NCBI RefSeq assembly: GCF_012223425.1
Contig: NZ_CP038799.1
Coordinates: 2,108,001 to 2,172,000, forward strand
DNA: 64,000 bases
Direction of reading: 5' to 3'
From: Mycolicibacterium frederiksbergense
GTDB lineage: Bacteria; Actinomycetota; Actinomycetes; Mycobacteriales; Mycobacteriaceae
Numbering within the stretch: the first letter of the stretch is position 1; each line of letters opens with the position of its first letter. The notes under the pieces were generated by a model that ran no database searches, had not been told where the DNA came from, and was given only the letters and a program-made list of their open reading frames with translations. Positions 59,304 through 64,000 of this stretch are shown in pieces. A program made the translations under genes and the position numbers.

Positions 59304-62300
59304 ATGGCAGCAACCGACCATACCCAGTCGTCCGTAGCACGCTCGGGCCGCGAGGCCGGGCAAGAGCCGACCCGTTTCGCCATCATCGGCTACGCCGCCC
59401 GCCTGCCCGGCGCCGCCGACACCGACCAGTACTGGGATGTGCTGCACGACGGCCGCGACGCGGTCTCGGAGATCCCCCAGGACCGGTGGGACGTCGAGGA
59501 ATTCTTCAACGAGGATGCCTCCGCGCCCGGCAAGATCGTCGCCCGCCGGGCCGGCTTCGTCGACGACGCCACCGGGTTCGACGCGCCGTTCTTCGGTGTG
59601 TCCGCCCGCGAGGCCCGGCTCATGGACCCGCAGCACCGGCTGCTGTTGGAGACCTCCTGGCGCGCTGTGGAGCATTCCGGCACCGCACCAACGGCTTTGG
59701 CGAACACCCAGACCGGTGTCTTCGTCGGCTTGTCCACCCACGACTACCTGGGCATGGCGTCCTCGGAGCTGACCTACCCCGAGATCGAGGCCTACCTGGC
59801 CATCGGCACCTCGGGTGCGGCCGGGGCGGGCCGGATCAGCTACCGGCTGGGGCTGCACGGGCCCGCCGTCACCGTCGACACGGCGTGCAGTTCCTCGCTG
59901 GTCGCCATCCACCAGGCCTGCCAGGCCCTGCAGCTCGGGGAATGCGATCTCGCCCTGGCCGGTGGCGCGAACGTGCTGCTGAGCCCGGCCACCATGATCA
60001 CGTTCTCGCAGTCCCGGATGCTCGCCCCGGACGGCAAGTGCAAGACCTTCGATGCCGCGGCCGACGGCTACGTCCGCGGGGAGGGCTGCGGTGTCGTCGT
60101 CATCAAGCGTCTCGAGGACGCGGTGCGCGACGGGGACCGCATCCGGGCGGTCATCCGCGGCAGCGCCGTCAACCAGGACGGCGCCTCGGGCGGGCTGACG
60201 GTGCCCAACGGTGTCGCCCAGCAGCGGGTCATCACCGAGGCGCTGGAACGCGCCGGTCTGAGCGCCGGCGATATCGACTATCTCGAAGCGCATGGCACCG
60301 GAACCTCGCTGGGAGACCCCATCGAGGTGCAGGCCGCCGCCGCCGTGCTGGGCAAGGGCCGCGCGGCCGATCAGCCGCTGCTCATCGGCTCCGCCAAGAC
60401 GAACATCGGCCATCTGGAGGCCGCCGCCGGTGTCGCCGGTGTGCTCAAGGTCGTCCTCGCACTCGAGCACCAGGAGCTGCCCAAGCACCTGAACTTCCGC
60501 AATCCGTCGCCGCACATCCCGTGGGACCGCATCCCGGTCCGCGTGGTGGAGGAATCCACCGCCTGGGAGCGCGCGGAACGACCCCGAATCGCCGGTGTCA
60601 GCTCGTTCGGGTTCTCCGGCACCAACGCGCACGTCATCCTCGAGGAAGCACCGGCCGTGGCGCCGGCCGCCACCGAGGACGGGGCCGATGCCCGGCGCTT
60701 CATGGTGCTGCCGCTGTCCGCGCGCACCCCGGCCGCCCTGGTGCAGACCGCCGAGCTGTACCGCGGCTGGCTGACCGAGCACCCGGACGCCGAGCTGGCC
60801 GACGTGTGCCTGACCGCGGGCGACGGGCGTGCCCACCTCGAACACCGGGCCGCGCTCGTGGTGAACTCGATCGAGTCCGCGCGTGAACTGCTCGGCGCGC
60901 TCGCCGACGACCGCCCCGCGCCCGGCCTGGTGCGCGGGCATTGCGCCGACGCACCCAAGACCGCATGGTTGTTCCCCGGGCAGGGCAGCCAATACGCGGG
61001 AATGGCGCGAGAGCTGTTCGAGACCGAGCCGGTGTTCGCCGAGACCGTGCGGCGATGCGCCGACGCCGTCGCCGGGATTCTGGAACGGCCGTTGCTGGAG
61101 GTCATCTACGACTCGGCCGACGGGGACGAGGCGCTGCGCCAGACCCGCCACACCCAGCCGGCGATCTTTGCCATCGAGATGGGCCTGGCCCAGCTGTGGC
61201 AGTCGTGGGGATACGAACCGGATGTGGTGCTCGGTCACAGCGTGGGTCAGTACTCGGCGGCCTGTGTCGCCGGGGTGTTCAGCCTGCAAGACGGCGCGCG
61301 GCTGCTGGCCGAGCGCGGCCGCCTCTTCGGCGATCTGCCCGCCGGCGGCCGGATGGCCGCGATCTTCGCCGCTCCCGACCGCGTCGAGCGGCTCACCGAC
61401 GAGTATCCCAGCCTGTCGGTGGCCGCGTACAACGGCGCCAACACGGTGCTCTCGGGTCCCGGCGAGGACCTGGAGCGGGCGGTGGCCGGATTGACCGCCG
61501 ACGGTGTGCGCTGCGACTTCCTGGACACCAGCCACGCCTTCCACTCCGCACTGCTGGATCCCGCGCTCGATGCGTTCGAGACCTACGCGGATCAGTTCAC
61601 CTTCGCCGCCCCGCAACGGATCCTGGTGTGCAACCGGACCGGTGCGGCCCTGGGCCGCACCGCCAAACTGGACGGCGCCTACTGGCGCCGCCACGCCCGC
61701 CAGCCCGTGGAGTTCGCCAAGAGTGTGGCCACGCTGTCCGATCTGGGCTGCGCGATGCTGCTGGAGGTCGGCCCGCAGCCGGTGCTGACCGCCGCCGCCA
61801 TGCGCGCCTGGCCCGACCCGGCCAACGCTCCACGCGCCGTTGCGTCGATGCGGCGCAACGGTTCTGATCACCGCCACATCGCCGAGGCGGTGGCCAACAC
61901 CTACGTGGCCGGACACCTGCCCGACTTCGCCGCGCTGCTGGCACGCCCCGCGCGCAAGCTGGACCTGCCCACCTACCCGTTCGAGCACCGGCAGTACTGG
62001 TTCCGCGACAAGCAGACGCAGCCGGCCAAGAACGACGCCGTCCGCACCGATGCCGTCCGGTTTCTCGAGGACGGCCGCATCGAGGAACTCGCGGCCCTGC
62101 TCGACACCTCGGGTACCAGCCTGACCACCGCTGATGTTCTCAACAAGCTTGCCGCCCAACACAATCGGCAGCGCGACGCCCAGTCCATCGCGGACGCGCG
62201 CTACGAGATCCGCTGGCTGGTGTCGGCACCGGCATCCGCCGCACCCACCGGTGAGGGCTGCGCCTGGCTGGTCATCGGCGATGACGCCGACACCGTCGCA

Positions 62301-64000
62301 CCGGTTCTCGACGCGCTGACCGCGCAGGGCCACCGGCACCGGACGCTGCGCCTGCCGGCATCCGACGCCGACGAGCAACGCCTTTCCGCCGATCTGCGCG
62401 CCGCGGTGGAAGACGAACCGACACTGCGCATCCTGCATGTCGCGGCCCTGGAAAAGGAGATCGCTCCCTCGATGCGGTCACTGCTGCGGATGCAGCACCG
62501 GGTCCTGGACGGCACCCAGCGGCTGTTCCGCGCCGCCGCCGCGGCCGATCTGCGCGCCCCGATCTGGGTCGTCACCCACGGTGCGCAACGGGTGCTCGAC
62601 ACCGACCCGGCGGCACCCGAGCAGAGCAGTCTGTGGGGTTTCTGCCGCGCGGCTGCCCTGGAATACCCCCAGATCTGGGGCGGCCTGGCCGACGTTTCCG
62701 GGATCGCCGAGGAGTGGTCGCGACTGATCACCCAGATCGTCGGCGCCGCACCGGGTGAGGACCAGATCGCACTGCGCGGCCAGGTCGTCCATGTGCCCCG
62801 GCTCAGCAGGCGCACCGGGCAGCCGAACCCCACGACCCTCGAACTGCGCTCCGACGCCACGTATCTGGTCACCGGCGGCCTGGGCTCACTCGGACTGGAG
62901 ATCGCGGGCTACCTGGCCGCGCACGGCGCCCGCCACCTGGTACTGACCAGCCGTCGGGCCCCCGGCAGCGCTGCGGAGCAACGCATGGACGCGCTGCGCC
63001 AGCAGTACGGCTGCGAGGTTCGGGCCGTCGCCTCCGATGTCGCCAACCCGCACGATATCGCGCATCTGATGGCCACCATCGCCGCCGAACTGCCACCGCT
63101 GGCCGGCATCGTGCATGCCGCCGGCGAGAACAGCACCACCGCGTTGAGCACCCTGGATCCCGCGGAACTGGATCGGGTGTTCTCCGGAAAGGTCTGGGGT
63201 GCCTGGTATCTCAGTGAGGCCATCACCGATCTGAAACTGGACTTCTTCCTTTCCACGTCCTCGATCTCCTCGGTGTGGGGCAGCTACGGCCAGAGCGCCT
63301 ACAGCGCGGCCAACGCCTTCCTCGACGGGTTGACCTGGCGGTTGCGCGAGCAGGGCGTACCCGGATTCAACGTCAACTTCGGGCCGTGGTCGGCGGGTAT
63401 GGCCGACGGCGAAGCCCGCGCCCAGTTGGACAAGCGCGGTGTCCGCACGCTGTCACCGGCCGACGCCCTGGCCGGAATGGCCGATGTCATGGTCGGCGCG
63501 GCGGCATCAGGCGTGCCATCAGCAGTCGTGGCCAGGATCGACTGGGCCCGTTTCCTGCCCATCTATCTGCAGGCCGGTCAGCGCGCTCTGTTGGCCGAGG
63601 TGGCCGGCGAGGTTCCCGAGTCGGCCGCCGCGCCGGCGGGAACCGTGGGAACGACCCGACTCGTCGAACGCCTCACCTCCGCTCCGGTACAGCAGCGCAA
63701 GAAGCTTGTGCTGGAGGAACTGCGCGACGCGGTCGCCGAGGTGACCCAGATCGACGCCGCCGAGATCCGGGAAGAGACAGGTCTTTTCGACCTGGGGCTG
63801 GATTCGCTGATGGCCGTCGAACTGCGACGGCGGCTGGAACAGTCCGTCGGTGCCGAACTGCCCGCGACCCTGGCGATGGACCACCCACGGCTGACCGATA
63901 TGGCCGACTACCTGCTCGGCGACGTGCTGAAGCTCAACGAGCGCGGCGCGAAAAAGGCTGCCGCACAGCCGGTCTCGCTGACGACCGCGGCGGCCGATGA
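59304..64000 (+). CDS. pks: Type I polyketide synthase of trehalose polyphleate-like locus (partial)
   Basis: The reading frame is open from the ATG at 59304 (GGGGAG 8 bases upstream) to the window end, at least 1565 aa. Domains: ketosynthase with Cys195 in VDTACSSSLVA and His motifs EAHGTGT and NIGHLEAAAG; acyltransferase with Ser646 in GHSVGQYSAA; ketoreductase with TGGLGSLGLEIAGYLAAHGA near 1192; acyl carrier protein with Ser1501 in DLGLDSLMAVELR. No dehydratase or enoylreductase is seen in this first module. More modules are expected beyond the edge. It extends fatty acids for loading on trehalose by PapA and PE-PPE proteins. Confidence 0.95.
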   Translation, partial: MAATDHTQSSVARSGREAGQEPTRFAIIGYAARLPGAADTDQYWDVLHDGRDAVSEIPQDRWDVEEFFNEDASAPGKIVARRAGFVDDATGFDAPFFGVSAREARLMDPQHRLLLETSWRAVEHSGTAPTALANTQTGVFVGLSTHDYLGMASSELTYPEIEAYLAIGTSGAAGAGRISYRLGLHGPAVTVDTACSSSLVAIHQACQALQLGECDLALAGGANVLLSPATMITFSQSRMLAPDGKCKTFDAAADGYVRGEGCGVVVIKRLEDAVRDGDRIRAVIRGSAVNQDGASGGLTVPNGVAQQRVITEALERAGLSAGDIDYLEAHGTGTSLGDPIEVQAAAAVLGKGRAADQPLLIGSAKTNIGHLEAAAGVAGVLKVVLALEHQELPKHLNFRNPSPHIPWDRIPVRVVEESTAWERAERPRIAGVSSFGFSGTNAHVILEEAPAVAPAATEDGADARRFMVLPLSARTPAALVQTAELYRGWLTEHPDAELADVCLTAGDGRAHLEHRAALVVNSIESARELLGALADDRPAPGLVRGHCADAPKTAWLFPGQGSQYAGMARELFETEPVFAETVRRCADAVAGILERPLLEVIYDSADGDEALRQTRHTQPAIFAIEMGLAQLWQSWGYEPDVVLGHSVGQYSAACVAGVFSLQDGARLLAERGRLFGDLPAGGRMAAIFAAPDRVERLTDEYPSLSVAAYNGANTVLSGPGEDLERAVAGLTADGVRCDFLDTSHAFHSALLDPALDAFETYADQFTFAAPQRILVCNRTGAALGRTAKLDGAYWRRHARQPVEFAKSVATLSDLGCAMLLEVGPQPVLTAAAMRAWPDPANAPRAVASMRRNGSDHRHIAEAVANTYVAGHLPDFAALLARPARKLDLPTYPFEHRQYWFRDKQTQPAKNDAVRTDAVRFLEDGRIEELAALLDTSGTSLTTADVLNKLAAQHNRQRDAQSIADARYEIRWLVSAPASAAPTGEGCAWLVIGDDADTVAPVLDALTAQGHRHRTLRLPASDADEQRLSADLRAAVEDEPTLRILHVAALEKEIAPSMRSLLRMQHRVLDGTQRLFRAAAAADLRAPIWVVTHGAQRVLDTDPAAPEQSSLWGFCRAAALEYPQIWGGLADVSGIAEEWSRLITQIVGAAPGEDQIALRGQVVHVPRLSRRTGQPNPTTLELRSDATYLVTGGLGSLGLEIAGYLAAHGARHLVLTSRRAPGSAAEQRMDALRQQYGCEVRAVASDVANPHDIAHLMATIAAELPPLAGIVHAAGENSTTALSTLDPAELDRVFSGKVWGAWYLSEAITDLKLDFFLSTSSISSVWGSYGQSAYSAANAFLDGLTWRLREQGVPGFNVNFGPWSAGMADGEARAQLDKRGVRTLSPADALAGMADVMVGAAASGVPSAVVARIDWARFLPIYLQAGQRALLAEVAGEVPESAAAPAGTVGTTRLVERLTSAPVQQRKKLVLEELRDAVAEVTQIDAAEIREETGLFDLGLDSLMAVELRRRLEQSVGAELPATLAMDHPRLTDMADYLLGDVLKLNERGAKKAAAQPVSLTTAAAD

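Noticed and set aside
59241..62438. 1065-aa reading frame on the minus strand opposite pks
   Set aside because: It is the antisense frame of the ketosynthase and acyltransferase coding sequence, with repetitive Gly/Arg/Val composition.

Overview
The window looks like a chromosomal segment of a fast-growing, environmental-type mycobacterium (Mycobacterium/Mycolicibacterium). The support is high-GC coding sequence plus mycobacterial signature genes: a RipA-like NlpC/P60 hydrolase, an AAC(2')-I acetyltransferase, an NnaR-type regulator beside nirBD and a sirohydrochlorin chelatase, the Sdh1 succinate dehydrogenase operon in its Rv0250c-Rv0247c order, and an FAAL/Gap/PE-PPE/MmpL/PapA/Pks glycolipid locus.

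Region 1 (about 1.76-24.39 kb) reads as one 22.6-kb Tn7-like transposon. It is bounded by the inverted termini TGTCGAT(C/T)GTCAAA at 1759-1772 and 24380-24393. The core machinery tnsA-tnsB-tnsC is transcribed inward from the right end with 4-bp overlaps. Two different long TniQ/TnsD-like proteins, each with a C-terminal helix-turn-helix, are divergently transcribed around a small XRE regulator gene; the second has a frameshift near its 3' end. A protein with six treble-clef zinc modules around a PD-(D/E)XK-like nuclease sits between tniQ2 and tnsC. A four-gene operon between tnsA and the right end encodes two HTH proteins with Xre/MbcA/ParS-like C-termini. The left half is cargo: a frameshifted nitrilase, two unknown genes, a trypsin-like protease, a DUF4238 protein, and an unknown protein coupled to an XRE-ImmA/IrrE metallopeptidase. 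An IS481-family element flanked by CTAG and an IS21 fragment interrupt it. A 19-bp motif is shared by the two divergent regulatory regions. A third, same-oriented right-end-like sequence ends 8 bp before the left end, so a related element or its remnant abuts this one; the RipA-like gene lies on that side.

Region 2 (24.4-39.0 kb) is metabolic and stress chromosome: a Baeyer-Villiger monooxygenase with a zinc alcohol dehydrogenase, an aromatic-ring-type FAD monooxygenase, ohrR/ohr, a probable agmatine catabolic operon (permease, amidohydrolase, agmatine deiminase, N-carbamoylputrescine amidase) with a divergent TetR regulator and palindromic operator, a Tat-type iron-siderophore-binding lipoprotein, a YhhQ transporter, and pxpB-pxpC with pxpB frameshifted.

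Region 3 (39.0-50.3 kb) holds AAC(2')-I, the nitrogen regulator nnaR preceded by a GlnR-type box, sirohydrochlorin chelatase (siroheme supply) and nirBD, whose upstream region carries a 28-bp palindrome. These form a coherent nitrite-assimilation module. Next come a PEP mutase/isocitrate lyase-family enzyme and the Sdh1 operon.

Region 4 (50.4-64.0 kb) contains a flavin reductase and a locus with the content of trehalose polyphleate biosynthesis: FAAL, Gap, PE-PPE acyltransferase, MmpL10, PapA3 and a polyketide synthase that runs off the window.

No CRISPR array, cas genes, rRNA or intact tRNA were seen.
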